Source of the DNA: Anniella stebbinsi
Lineage: Eukaryota > Chordata > Lepidosauria > Squamata > Anniellidae
NCBI GenBank assembly: GCA_029215795.1
Contig: JARDYH010000005.1
Span: 13,300,001 to 13,364,000 of the forward strand
Length of the DNA stretch: 64,000 nucleotides
Direction: 5' to 3'
Part shown: in pieces, positions 1 through 9,853 of the stretch
How the letters are laid out: each line of letters opens with the position of its first letter
Position numbering within the stretch: the stretch's first letter is position 1
Notes under the pieces: model-generated
Seen by the model: the letters and a program-made list of their open reading frames with translations, nothing else
Database searches by the model: none
What the model was told of the DNA's origin: nothing
Translations under genes and position numbers: made by a program

Positions 1-823
1 TTGACCTAGACATATCTAGAACTTTGCAATTAAAAAAAAATCAAAATCTACCAGATTTCCAACATTTACTAGAAAATTGAGATCCTGCCATTAGGCAAAT
101 GGGAATACGTCATCTGCACGTTTGAATTGGATTTGCAGAGTTCCCTGTGTTTTCTCTCCCTTTTTTTTCAGATTTATACCATTCAGGCCCCAACTTTATT
201 TTATTATTTGTTCAAAATTTTAACTCTTAACATTTTCAGATCTTTTTTTCACTGGCTCAAGAAGGGAGGTTCGTATAAGACTGAGAGGGCAATTCGTGGA
301 AAGGGAATTGCGTTGGTTAAGTGGGAGACCTGGAACATACTGAAGCATACAGAGTGATTAATGGATTCCTTCTAAGGCTTTAGCAGGATGCCCATATAGC
401 TTTAGGGCTTTCTTTGCAACGATGAGGACTGAAAGCATATGTTTTTTTCTTTTAAGTCAAGTTTTAACTAGCAGATTTCTAAGATTCTGTGCAGGCAAAC
501 ACCACAAGCAGGGTCATATGGTCATTTTCAGCCATGGTGGCTTTTAGGGTTCTGGGTGGTTTGTTAACCACACCAACAACTCACCCTTGTAGGGTTGGGA
601 CGACATGACATGGGCTGGGTTACATAACGAGTGCACACAGGCACTCGGCACATGCCACAAACCACAGTGGCTTAAATAGGAAACCATGGTTGAAAATGAT
701 TGTGCAAACCAGGTTCACCAGTGTCATTGAACAAAGCAAAGTTATTTAGTTATCTGTAAGTTATTATTTGTATTAATATGCGGATGGTGATATTAGCCAT
801 AATTATGAGACAAAGCAAGTGGC
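1..823. other. non-coding; TIMP1 upstream intron / SYN1 intron 5
   Basis: No exon is recognised here. I looked for the TIMP signal-peptide exon, which should carry a Cys-x-Cys N-terminus and an HPQ-type motif, and did not find it. A weak inverted similarity exists between about 530-575 and 640-695 (a CATGGTGGCTTTTA-like stretch facing a GTGGCTTAAATAG stretch), which suggests a decayed foldback element. Confidence 0.5.
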
Positions 824-1005
824 CTCATACCATATCAGACTAGTTGTCCATCTAACCCAGTGCTGTCTCCCCTCTGACCAGCATCAGCTCTCCAGGGACT
901 CTGGTAGTGAGAGGTCTTTTCCACCACCTGATCCTTTTTGTTGAAGATGCCAAAAACTGAACCATCTGCGTGCAAAGATGGTGCTCTACCACTGAGTTTT
1001 AGTTC
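824..1005 (-). mobile_element. tRNA-derived SINE, ACA/Sauria-like
   Basis: Read on the minus strand, this begins with a box-A-like CTCAGTGGTAGAGCACC and continues through a box-B-like GGTTCAGTTTTTGGCATC. The body ends in CTGGGTTAGATGGACAAC. It resembles the squamate ACA-type Sauria SINE as I remember it. Two further copies lie at 4380-4560 and 6355-6480, so three sit within or beside TIMP1. The family name is inferred; the shared tRNA-like head is seen directly. Confidence 0.65.
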
Positions 1006-1404
1006 CTCCAAGGAATTAGTCAAGACAGTATCCCAAAGATATCAGCGTGTAGTGTTAGCAGTTACATTCTGCTTGGTTGCCAACTCACAACACAGGCTGC
1101 TGGCATAGCACACACAAATGTGGTGGCAAATAGCATGGTCAAGTTGAGGAGGGGGGAAGGAAAGGGCACATCTCAGTGCCTCCACCTTCCTTTGATTCCC
1201 TGAGGCAAAGAAGGAACAGTGCAGAAAGCCACCCACTGTTCTTTCCTCTCCCCCAATCCTCTTTGGACGGATTTACACATGCAACCATTTGAATTGTTCT
1301 CTTTGCCCTTTGCTACTGTACAGCCAGCAACCGGCAGCTGAATGGGTGGATTGATTCCACTGGAAAGCAATACTTTGGAAGTGAAATTAAAATTATTGTC
1401 CGAT

Positions 1405-1850
1405 AAGTCACAACTTCTTGAACTGGTATATGTGAATCAGCTTCCTAACTGGCCTAGAGGGAGACGCTCAGGGTGGTATTTCCATTTGCAGTGCAGTTGA
1501 CCAGACTTCATGATAAGAGTTCATACCCCACTCTCCGCATTCTGCAGCTCTGAAGGTTTCAAAATCTCCTGGGCCAAACCCTTAAGATCTGTGGTGGCCG
1601 CACGGATCACAATTCATTGAACTGCCAAATCTGAACCAGCTCCCTGCCTGGACTAGAGAGAGACTCTCAGGATGGGATTTCCATTTGCGGTACAAGTGAC
1701 CATTCTGATTACAACTTTTGTACATGACAGTCATTGTGGGAGAATCTCTGCCTTGAGTTTCTATGAGCCCTGAAAATAACTCCAAGACATCATGATAAAA
1801 GAGTTCATATCTTACCCTCCACAGGTTTAAAGAACTCCTGATATAAGACC
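1405..1850. repeat. diverged tandem duplication, about 200-bp unit
   Basis: The stretch 1405-1560 is repeated in diverged form at 1608-1840. Shared blocks in the same order are a TTGAACTG stretch, CAGCTTCCTAACTGG against CAGCTCCCTGCCTGG, GACTCTCAGG-like, TTTCCATTTGC, and CATGATAAGAGTTCATA against CATGATAAAAGAGTTCATA. The second unit carries extra sequence before the last block. No coding potential is evident. Confidence 0.6.
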
Positions 1851-1974
1851 TTCAGTACAGAGAGAAGCATTGACCTTAACTGGAGAGGAAGAGTGTAGTT
1901 TTCTAGTGAGAGCAGGCATAGTTATAACCTGAGGTTTCATAACAGAATAATCAGGGCATGAATTGTACCTGAAC

Positions 1975-2040
1975 CAGGGTGGATTTAATTTAAATCAATT
2001 TGATTTAAATCATGATTTAATCACGATTTAAATCACTGAA
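1975..2040. repeat. AT-rich GATTTAAATCA palindrome cluster
   Basis: Four overlapping copies of self-complementary GATTTAAATC-like words occur within about 60 bases, ending roughly 125 bases before a TIMP1 exon. It looks like the tip or remnant of a DNA transposon; no superfamily is assigned. Confidence 0.45.
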
Positions 2041-2163
2041 CATAGAGGAATCCCAAGGATCATTAATCATCTTTCTTTAATGTAACATAATGGTGGAGAT
2101 GCATAGCGAATTCAGGAGAGCTGGAAAAATACAAGAAGTGACCCACAATCTCTTTCTTTGCAG

Positions 2164-2261
2164 TGATCAAGGGCAAATTTGTGGGTGTCAACAAGCAGCT
2201 TCGAAACATCTCCATAGGAGAACCTGTGTGGTCAATACGCCATGAGATCAAAACTACCAAA
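2164..2261 (+). CDS. TIMP1: TIMP1 coding exon (second coding exon; N-domain)
   Basis: This exon encodes part of the inhibitory N-terminal OB-fold domain of a secreted tissue inhibitor of metalloproteinases, which binds the active-site zinc of matrix metalloproteinases. It is preceded by TTTGCAG and followed by GTAAGC. The translation, entering with two bases of a split Val codon, is (V)IKGKFVGVNKQLR then NISIGEPVWSIRHEIKTTK. This matches the TIMP block of the form VI-x-(A/G)-K-FVG ... YEIK-x-TK. It is about six residues longer than the human TIMP1 exon and closer to the TIMP2 length. An N-glycosylation sequon (NIS) is present. It lies 966 bases before the next exon and antisense to SYN1. The preceding exon, with the signal peptide and first three cysteines, is not in the window. 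Confidence 0.88.
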
Positions 2262-2612
2262 GTAAGCATCTCCCATTACTAGAACGTATCAGGAGACCCA
2301 CCAATGGCATTCCCTAAGGCTACCATTGATGGGAGTACTGGAGGCCAAGGAAGAACTGGCAGGAGTTCCATCTTTTGAACCAATTCTTCTTTTATGTATA
2401 CTAGTGCAAAGAAACAATTGCGCAAGAGGTATCCCCACCAAAACATATTTCAAAAGAACATTAGTACACCACAGAATACACTGGATGACCCTCATATCTG
2501 AAACTCAAAAACTTTGCATTCGTCATTATTTTAATCTAGATTTGAAATTTAATCCCTATCCATTTCCTACCTTTCCCCTAAAACTCACGAGTAGTTCTTT
2601 TTCCTATACGGT

Positions 2613-2957
2613 TTATGGGTGCCTCTACAAGAGCGATTTAAAGCTCTTTCAAAGCGCAATACCAATTTTACCTCCACATGAACGGAGCGCAAATTGGGGG
2701 TTGAGGCGCTTTTTCTGTCCAATTATGCACATTATCGAATGCGCATTAAATAGCGAGTTTTAATTTACCGTGGCAGTTAAAGTGCCTTATGACCATGTAA
2801 ACAAGCGATTCTCCGCATGGAACAACTTTAAAGTGTGTTTCATATAACCGGTAATGCGCTTCACCGCCTCCCGTGTATAGGGATTAGGCGTAAAAGCGAT
2901 TGCAAGAAGATGCGCATAATCGGCCAACCGGGCGTCAAGCCGAATTCTTGTAGAGGG
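2613..2957 (+). mobile_element. CpG-rich MITE, family A, copy 1
   Basis: This non-autonomous DNA-transposon-like element of about 345 bp begins with GCCTCTACAAGAG and ends with the inverted CTTGTAGAGGGG. Internal landmarks are ATTTAAAGCTCTTTC, GGAGCGCAAAT, ATGCGCATTAAATAG, AAGCGATTCTCCGCAT and GATGCGCATAATCGG. Three more copies are in the window (18676-19040, 28228-28570, 51860-52205). It lies in a TIMP1 intron. No target-site duplication could be fixed by eye. Confidence 0.7.
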
Positions 2958-3227
2958 GACCTCTGTTACAATCAAGCATGCAACTATTATTCCCATTTTA
3001 AACCAGTGGAGCAAAACAGAGGTTGCGAGACAAACATTTGCTCAATGAACTTCCGTTAGAACTGAAATTTGGACTTGGCACTTACACGTGCAGAGACAAC
3101 AGAAGCCAATAATGACTTCTGCAAGGCCTGGACAGAAATTCCTATCATAATAGCAACCCCTGACCCACTTCCGTCCCTATACTAGCCCTTCCTGGTCACT
3201 GAACAACATCCCCCCATCTCTCTGCAG

Positions 3228-3345
3228 GTGTACAAGGGCCCTGAGGAAATGCAAGATGTCCAATTCCTCCACACCCCTGCCATGGGAAGCCTCTGCGGCT
3301 ATGAACACAGCGGCACTCTCAAAGGAGAAGAGTATATCATTGCAG
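3228..3345 (+). CDS. TIMP1: TIMP1 coding exon (third coding exon; N-domain)
   Basis: Bounded by CTCTGCAG and GTAAG, this exon has 39 codons plus one base. The translation begins VYKGPEEMQDVQFLHTPAM and continues GSLCGYEHSGTLKGEEYIIAG. The TPAM-x-S-x-CGY block is diagnostic of TIMPs, and its cysteine corresponds to the residue that pairs with the N-terminal Cys1 and helps place the zinc-chelating edge. The first codon is GTG where human TIMP1 has ATG; it is internal and not a start. The human sequon in this exon is absent. Phases match the flanking exons exactly. Confidence 0.92.
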
Positions 3346-4379
3346 GTAAGAAGCACCACCTATTTCTAAGGAATAGGGTTTTGCAATTCACTGCTGACCG
3401 AAAGAAGCTCCACTCATAAGACAATCGAGTGCAGAATGCGTTTGCCACAAAGATGATACATATCACTGTGCCTTAGATTTTTGTGGACTGGCAGTGGAAT
3501 GCAGAGAAAGGCACTTTGCACATGCTCAGAGACACTCTCCTGACAAACTGTGCAGCCAAAGAAAATCATTCCCAGGGCACATGCAGAATAGCTATTTCCT
3601 CCAGCGCCAGGATTGGCCCAACAAAGGTGGAGTAAAGAGGCTGCTTGAGGAAGCAGGTTTGAGGTTCCATTAGGAAGCAGCAATTGTCAGATATCTAAAC
3701 GTATTCACTTTTTACAGTGAGGCAAGAGAAGGTACCTCTTGGCTTTCTCGCCTCAAGTGCCAAAATGTCTAAAACAGGCCTGCCCAGAACTGGTGAATGA
3801 GAGAACAAAACGTGAGAGGAAAAAATACCTCACAGACGGCGTACAAGCCAGCCTAAGGGTTCAGTACTGGTGTTGGTGGTCTTTTTCTCCATTTGCTGTA
3901 AAGTCCACATTACTCTTGGTGGTCTATCTGGACTAGCAACCATCAGCCCAGGGCTCAACACACGGCTCATGTGTAATCTGGATGTTCAGACATGTCCCTC
4001 ACAAAAGTCACCCCCCTCTTGGAAACACCTTTGCCAGGAAGGGGAAGCCAACGACAGGCAAGGCCACATGAGGAGCACTGTGTTTAGTTTCGAATATCTC
4101 AGTACAAGAAGGGTCTGGGCAAGTTGGAAGACTTTCCAAAAGAAAACTCTGAAGATGATGAGGCTTAGATGTCTGGAAAGGCGGAAGGAACTGGGCATGT
4201 TTAGCATTACAGGAAAGATGATGGGGGAGATACGTAGATGTTTATTTTAATTTTTTACATTTTGTAAAACTGTAGCTGAAACAAGACGAGTTCTGTGGTT
4301 TACCTCATGGCACAGGCGCACACTGAATTGATGGTTCTAGCTCTGGCAGCTCCTCACAATTGCCAGTCTCTTTGGAAGG

Positions 4380-4560
4380 GCTGAAACTCGATAGCAGATC
4401 ACACATTTTGCATGCAAACATTCCTGGGTTCAGTCCCCAGCATCTTCAGGTAGGGCTGAGAAAGACCCCTGTCTAAAACCCAGAAGAGCCACTGCCAGTC
4501 AACGTAGACAACGTTAAACCAAATGGATCAATGTTCCAACTCAGTATACAGCAGCTTCCT
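4380..4560 (+). mobile_element. tRNA-derived SINE, ACA/Sauria-like
   Basis: The plus-strand copy carries TTTTGCATGCAAACATTC, a box-B-like TGGGTTCAGTCCCCAGCATC, a central block on AAGACCCCTGTCTAAAACCC, and the tail ACTCAGTATACAGCAGCTTCCT. Its order matches the minus-strand copies at 824-1005 and 6355-6480. Confidence 0.65.
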
Positions 4561-5267
4561 GACAGCAGTTTGCCTGGTTCTTTTCCTGACTTTGGTGCAG
4601 GCCAAGCCTCCGTTAAGAGAGAACTCGTGTGTCTCCACAGGCAGAACACCAAATGGTAGTATTCTGACTTCTCTGTGCCCTGCCCATCATAATGACAAGC
4701 ATCTTACTTTTGTCACAGAGGCTCAGGCCTAAACTGTCTCGTCCGACTAGATGTGTGGGATTTCACAACTGAATGCTCTCATGGGCGGGGGGCAGGGTGG
4801 ATAAATTGTTGTACATAGAACCTGCCACATCATGGAAAAGACAAGACTAGAACTCTTCCCTTGACATCTACTTTTCTATGTGCAGTTGGGTGGGGGTTGT
4901 TGTTGTTTGTTTTTTACACGGAGGTGCATTCAAAAATGTAAGCCCCACCTGTAGGATGAAGTGACCCAATCCAGGAACAGGTTTACCACATTGTGAATGG
5001 CTTGTCTAGGCTGGCCTCAAAGCTGCTTATAACAAATAATGCAATCAATATGTTCCTGTTCTAAATGGAATCCTATTGAAAAGGCAGGTTAACAAGAGCA
5101 TAAAGTGGCAAGCTAGAAAACTATTAAAACTCTCTTCCTTCCCAGGGATACTTTAGCTGTACACTATGATTCTACAAAAACACAGGGGGAAATAAATTAC
5201 ATAATGTGGTTTGGGTCATAAAATTCAATTTACAGAGAGCTTTCATTTCATTATTTAAAAAAGAAGC

Positions 5268-5795
5268 AAGTTTCAGAGAATCACGAAATTGAAGGGGCCT
5301 TGGAGGCCAGTTAGTCAAATTCCCTGTTCAGTGCAAGATTTGCAATGCAAGATGTCATGATAGCATCCAGCCTCTGCTTAAATACCAAAAGTGAAGGTGT
5401 TTAAGCAGAGCCCACCACCTCCCAAGGCAGCCTATTTGACTGTCAAACAGCTTGAATGATTAGGGTGTTTCTCCTATTGTTTAGCAAAAATCTGCTTTCC
5501 TGCAATTTCTACCTATTTGTTTTAGTCCTGCTCTGTGGAGCAAGAAAACAAGTTTGCTGCTCCATCTTCTGCTTGACAGCCCTTAGATATATGAAGATGG
5601 TTATCATGTCTCCCCTTAATCTTACCTTCTCCAAGCTTAACATAGCTAAACCCTTTCAACCATTCCTCAGATCCAGCACCATTGTGGCCACCCTCCCCTG
5701 GACATGCTATGGTTTGTCAGTGTCCCTTTTAAAATGTGGTAGCCAGAACTGGACACAGGGCTCCACATGTATCCTTACGGTTTTAAAGATGTTTT
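5268..5795 (-). mobile_element. CR1 LINE 3' fragment
   Basis: On the plus strand this reads AGAATCACGAAATTGAAGGG near 5277, then ATGTCTCCCCTTAATCTTACC and AGAACTGGACACAGGG. This is the reverse complement of a CR1 3' region. The same blocks occur at 63635-64000, where the terminal ATAGAATC repeats are also kept. It is a 5'-truncated fossil with no intact reverse transcriptase. Confidence 0.75.
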
Positions 5796-5869
5796 TGAAA
5801 GTATCTGGGCAACGCCTAGTAAACTCTCAGAAGCCAGAGGGAGCACAGAATAATACATGTTTTATTTTT

Positions 5870-6197
5870 TTGTAGGTTTTACCAATCGGCCAGGGTAGAC
5901 TTAATTTGGCCAATTACACAGTCCCTCCCAGGGCATTCCTCTGATGCCCTAACAAGTATTTTGCTCCAGGGTACAAATAAGCGAATAACGGAACAGGTAG
6001 CTAAGTTTCTGAATCTGGCTATTCGAACCAGATCATCAGCAGACGATTAATTTTAACACTCACTATTTATAGTATTTATTTGTAGATTTATAGTCCCTTT
6101 TATATCAGCTAAGTTGCAAGCATCATGACGGTATGTTATATTTGTTTTGCCTTTGGTCTATTGACTGTAAATAAAGGTTGATTGATTGATTGATTGT
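5870..6197 (+). mobile_element. retroposon tail ending in (GATT)n
   Basis: A stretch ending AAATAAAGGTTGATTGATTG... looks like the 3' end of a retroposon with a tetranucleotide tail. The class is not certain; an RTE- or L2-type LINE or a partner SINE are possible. Confidence 0.4.
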
Positions 6198-6261
6198 GCA
6201 CAAGTAATCCATGTGGCTCTGTAGCCTCTAGCCTTGACTAGCAAAGCCAGTATACATTATG

Positions 6262-6296
6262 CAAAAAGAAAGAAAGAAAGAAAGGAAAAGAAAGTT
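6262..6296 (+). repeat. (GAAA)n microsatellite
   Basis: Interrupted GAAA/GGAAA run of about 30 bases, immediately upstream of a minus-strand SINE. Confidence 0.85.
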
Positions 6297-6354
6297 CATT
6301 TGCATTATTTATTCAGGTCGCAGAATTCAGCTTTTTTGACACAGAATGTGCAAT

Positions 6355-6480
6355 GCCTAGACATAGACTTTTGACTGGCAGTGGCTCTTTCCTAGCCTTA
6401 CCTGGAGATGTCAGGGATTGAATCTGGGACCTTCTGTATGCAAAGCATGTGCCGTACCACTGAGCTATGGCATCTCCTAC
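6355..6480 (-). mobile_element. tRNA-derived SINE, ACA/Sauria-like
   Basis: On the minus strand the order is ATGCCATAGCTCAGTGGTAC (box A), then GCACATGCTTTGCATACAG, then GGTCCCAGATTCAATCCC (box B), CATCTCCAGGTAAGGC and the AAAGAGCCACTGCCAGTCA block. It ends 75 bases before a TIMP1 exon. Confidence 0.72.
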
Positions 6481-6555
6481 TGGTTAAAGACAGGCCAATC
6501 TTCCTCATATTCACCACTGCCCCTTCTCTCTTGCTCTCTCTTTCACCTCCAACAG

Positions 6556-6677
6556 GGAAGCTAAAACACAATCGTGTCATGATCACCACCTGCTCCTTCA
6601 TCAAGCCATGGGCTCAGCTGTCTGCTGCACAGAAACGAGGCCTGAGTTCAGAATACAGCAAGGGCTGCAACTGCACA
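6556..6677 (+). CDS. TIMP1: TIMP1 coding exon (fourth coding exon; N-/C-domain junction)
   Basis: Preceded by CTCCAACAG and followed by GTGAGT. With the G carried over from the previous exon it encodes (G)KLKHNRVMITTCSFIKPW and then AQLSAAQKRGLSSEYSKGCNCT. The TTCSF-x-x-PW-x-x-LS-x-x-Q-(R/K)-RG block is the TIMP signature. The cysteines are those expected to close the N-domain and open the C-domain. Spacing at the boundary is Cys-Asn-Cys, as in TIMP2/3/4, whereas human TIMP1 has two residues between these cysteines. The NCT triplet is a potential sequon, although it is wedged between cysteines. Confidence 0.93.
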
Positions 6678-6827
6678 GTGAGTATCGGACCGCTAGGAGA
6701 CACGGTGTTACATGGACCAGCAGCAATAGCAGTTAAAAGATCATATATTTGCACAAAGAAAAGTTCTGAGTCGCAAGACAGCTGACATCATACTACATTG
6801 GCAGAAAATGGTCCAATAAAAGATGTA

Positions 6828-6942
6828 GCCCGTTGTTATTATTATTATTATTATTAGTAGTAGTAGTAGTAGTAGTAGTAGTATTTATTACACTTATATA
6901 CCGCCCCATGGCCGAAGCTCTCTGGGCGGTTTACAATTACTT
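6828..6942 (+). repeat. (TTA)n(TAG)n microsatellite with retroposon 3' end
   Basis: A trinucleotide run switches from TTA to TAG near 6857 and continues into ACACTTATATACCGCCCC, then CTCTCTGGGCGGTTTACA. A similar CTACCCAATAGCC/CTGGGCAGTTCACA end occurs at 61525-61560, so this is a dispersed-repeat terminus rather than unique DNA. Confidence 0.6.
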
Positions 6943-8170
6943 TGTCCTGGGATTGACACAGTAATTCAGCCTTGTATTTAATAACTCATCTGATAGCCAC
7001 TGGCATCCAGGGATTCCAAACAGCAAGTGAGTGGGATGGTGGACGAGGGACAGACCCCCCCCCATTCCTCCTCCACCAGTTTGCTTAGTTTACATCGTGG
7101 CTGCAGAGGAAGGGAAGGCCGTCCCCTAGCTCTAACCCTTCTCCAAGCCCCCGCCTGATGGAAGCTGCAGGAGAGGGGGGCTCCTGTCATCTGCAGCCAG
7201 ATGGAAACACAGGCTAGTAGCCTCTTGGCAAGCTACTAAAACATTTTGCAGGTTAGTAGTTTTTGTGGCCTTAATTACAAGGCCTCAAGAATTGAAGACA
7301 AGAACAGCTAAAAGGAACACAGGTGTAAGAGTGTAGACAGTCATATGCAGAATTTATGGTTTTGCATTCTCTGTCGATCTACACATCAGCCAAGACCCAA
7401 TAAATGGAGTTAGCAGCTGGGGTAGATAATATTGGGAGTGATATTGTCAAAGCCATTTTGCATGTTCACACCAGAGAGGACAAGGTAAAGAGCCCTTTGC
7501 TTAAGCCTTGGGTCATGAAGGCATGACCAAAGGAGCGCAGCAAATGTCACTGGCCCTTCAGTCTTGTTCAAGTTAAAATGTGTCTCCTGTTTAATATTAG
7601 GGCCCAAATTGCTATGGGATGAATCTCCATCTTGCAGCAATTTTAGAAATTTCTGCATGAGGCTGTTGCTCTGCTATATCTACTTTTGGTTTTGTCACAG
7701 AACTGATATCCAAAGAACTTGCCCTTTCCTACTTTTCCACTGCATAACATCAAGGTGAAATCCCAATGATATAGAGTGAATACAAATGTTTTAATAAATA
7801 AATAAATGGGTGATGCTGTGTTATAGTGGAATAATGCAATTACACAAGTAGAAAAATACATTTTCTTTCGCTTTCAGTAATAATACTCCATTTTCCTGCA
7901 CTAGAAAAACCCAAAAAAGTGCTCTTAAAAAACAGAAACGACATCGTCTAAAGGACCTGAGTAAGGAATCATGAGCACACAATAAATGCCTCATGTACAA
8001 AAGCTCTCAGTGATGCCTCTTCCACCAATACATATAGATGCTTCTCCACAGATCAGGGCAATGCAGAGCAAATACAGTAATAGATGTAGGGAGAAAATGT
8101 TGTGTGATGCATGATAGGGACATCTCTCTTGCTCTGTCCTCATATCCCTCTGTCATTCTTTCTTCAACAG
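6943..8170. other. TIMP1 last intron, no features identified
   Basis: Nothing is recognised in this stretch beyond an AAATAAATAAATAAATGG run near 7790-7808. Single-frame open stretches here lack family resemblance and splice context. Confidence 0.4.
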
Positions 8171-8371
8171 GTCATACCCTGCAGTTCCATGCCATGTTCC
8201 GTCTCCTCCAACAATCAGTGTCTGTGGACAGAAGGGATCACATCCCGGATATGGGATGGCATCCAGGCCAAACGTTTGGCTTGCCTGCCCCGTTCTGAAA
8301 ACCTCTGCACCTGGCAATCACTGAGCATCCAAGAGCCCGGGTATCTTCGCAGGGCTCGCCTGAGGCAGTGA
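8171..8371 (+). CDS. TIMP1: TIMP1 last coding exon (C-domain and stop)
   Basis: Follows TCTTCAACAG and ends in TGA. It encodes 66 residues starting VIPCSSMPCSVSSNNQCLW, with RLACLPRSENLCTWQSL near the end. The five cysteines fit the C-terminal TIMP domain knots, and LACLPR...LCTWQSL is specifically TIMP1-like (TIMP2 differs here). After WQSL the protein continues for about 15 residues, SIQEPGYLRRARLRQ, roughly ten more than human TIMP1 and strongly basic. Counting the cysteines supplied by the missing first exon, all 12 family cysteines would be present. The window therefore holds 178 full codons of TIMP1, intact and without frameshifts. Confidence 0.93.
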   Translation, partial: VIPCSSMPCSVSSNNQCLWTEGITSRIWDGIQAKRLACLPRSENLCTWQSLSIQEPGYLRRARLRQ

Positions 8372-9580
8372 CATCTTCATGGACTCTGGTCCTCCTCCCC
8401 ATGAATAACCAGCCACAAACTCTTGTATCTGGGTTGTCTCTTTTCTAATACACTAATTCCAAATCTCTTGTTTGCTCTTCTTTATGAAAATGCTTGTGCA
8501 ACTTCTGAGGATTCAGCAGCCATGGCCGCTAAATCAGAATGATGCCATTCCTCTGCAGAATCTGGAAACAATCCAGAATACCTGTGGAGAATTTTCTGCA
8601 AAAGTTTTAGAGCACGACAAGCTTCCAGTAGCTGTGTGAGTCTTCTTCATTCAAAAATGGCTTCCAAGTCCTTCCCATCATGACTCCAATCCTGGTCCTT
8701 CTCCCTGGGTGTTGACTGTCCCATCACCTACGTTCCATGTTGGGAGAGACCCAACGATGGCTCAAGATGAGCTAGCCCCAGAAACTGGCTGTGTTAAATG
8801 CCAGTGTTCAGACATGGAGCATATGCAACAATAATTAACAACAGTACATTTTTAAGCATGTGCAGAGTGTCTTTCTCCTCACTGCTAAGTAACTACAGAT
8901 ATCAACGCATACGTATGCATGCATGAAATTTGGAATACAAAGTGGAAAACAGCAACTTCCATGCAAGCTGGAGTTTCTGCTCATGGTGCTATTTAGGTTA
9001 GGAAGGGCAAATGCCTCCCCCACATCACCCGCTGTACTTCAGGGCACACACAGTTATTCTACAAGAACACATCTCCAGTTAATATGAAATAACCACAAGA
9101 GACTTTTTCAAATAACCTCTCATATTCATATATTGCAATTTAATGTTGATTACTTCCAAGAGCATTGAGACCTTTATTGAGTTTCTTGGCCCCTACTCCA
9201 AAACCTGAGATGGCACCCTTGGCCCTAGCACCTTTTACATATTAATCATTAGCTACGTGATTAATATCTAAAAACATCACTCAAGGGCTTCCACGCTATT
9301 CAAACTCCTCATGAATGCAAACTAAGCAGGTAACTAATGGATTTGCCCCGATCCTTCCTCCATCTTCAGCCACACACCAGGGTCAGGAGAGCCTGCCAGA
9401 AGAAGAAAACAATGGTGGTACACCCTATCTGCACGGCCCCAAGGAAAAGAGCATTCCTTGGAGATAGCGGGCTGAGCTCGAGGAGGAAGGAAAAGAGCAA
9501 CCTTCCGCACCGCTTGCTTGTTTTGACTTTTTCACTGTGCCTAAACTCTAGATGTTGCATAAAGCGTTTAAAATAAAAAT
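8372..9580 (+). other. TIMP1 3' flank and possible 3' UTR
   Basis: No gene or repeat is recognised between the TIMP1 stop and 9580. The first AATAAA I find downstream of the stop is at 9572-9577, so the UTR may be about 1.2 kb; a variant signal nearer the stop cannot be excluded. Confidence 0.35.
9572..9577 (+). terminator. candidate TIMP1 polyadenylation signal
   Basis: AATAAA within GTTTAAAATAAAAATCCC, 1.2 kb after the TIMP1 stop. It is the first canonical hexamer seen on the coding strand. No strong GU-rich element is obvious just downstream. Confidence 0.25.
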
Positions 9581-9796
9581 CCCTGCCTGAAGCTCAATAT
9601 CTAAAAAAAGAAAACAGGGATGGGAGGGGCAAGGACACAGACGGGAAAGAAGAATGGAAAGGGGAAGGAACACGAAGGTGTGAGCATTCACACAAGCATG
9701 TTTTGTTGGTTGCTAGATGACGAGAGCAAATTAAGTTCCAGGAGATGCTAAGGAGGAAAGAGCAAAAGCCACAACAAATTAAAAAATAGAAGCCTT

Positions 9797-9798
<2 letters not shown>

Positions 9799-9846
<48 letters not shown>
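9799..9846 (+). repeat. (GA)n microsatellite
   Basis: An uninterrupted GA dinucleotide run of about 23 units. Confidence 0.95.

Positions 9847-9853
<7 letters not shown>

Larger units (their letters stand above)
3346..6555 (+). other. TIMP1 intron (3.2 kb)
   Basis: GT...AG intron between the third and fourth coding exons. Recognisable content is a SINE (4380-4560), a minus-strand CR1 (5268-5795), a retroposon tail with (GATT)n (5870-6197), a GAAA run and a second SINE (6355-6480). The stretches 3690-4375 and 4565-5265 show nothing I can identify. Confidence 0.75.

Noticed and set aside
4523..4732. A 69-codon open stretch beginning with a hydrophobic, signal-peptide-like N-terminus (LTAVCLVLFLTLVQA)
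   Set aside because: It lies inside a TIMP1 intron after exons that must follow the signal exon. It overlaps the tail of a SINE and has no TIMP cysteine pattern, so it cannot be the missing TIMP1 first exon.
6405..6475. A tRNA gene on the minus strand
   Set aside because: Box A and box B are present, but the sequence cannot form a full acceptor stem and continues into a SINE body also seen at two other sites.
1..9000. Further downstream SYN1 exons (TYPVVVKMGHAHSG and later) on the minus strand
   Set aside because: Searched for by expected motifs and not found; they should lie outside the window.
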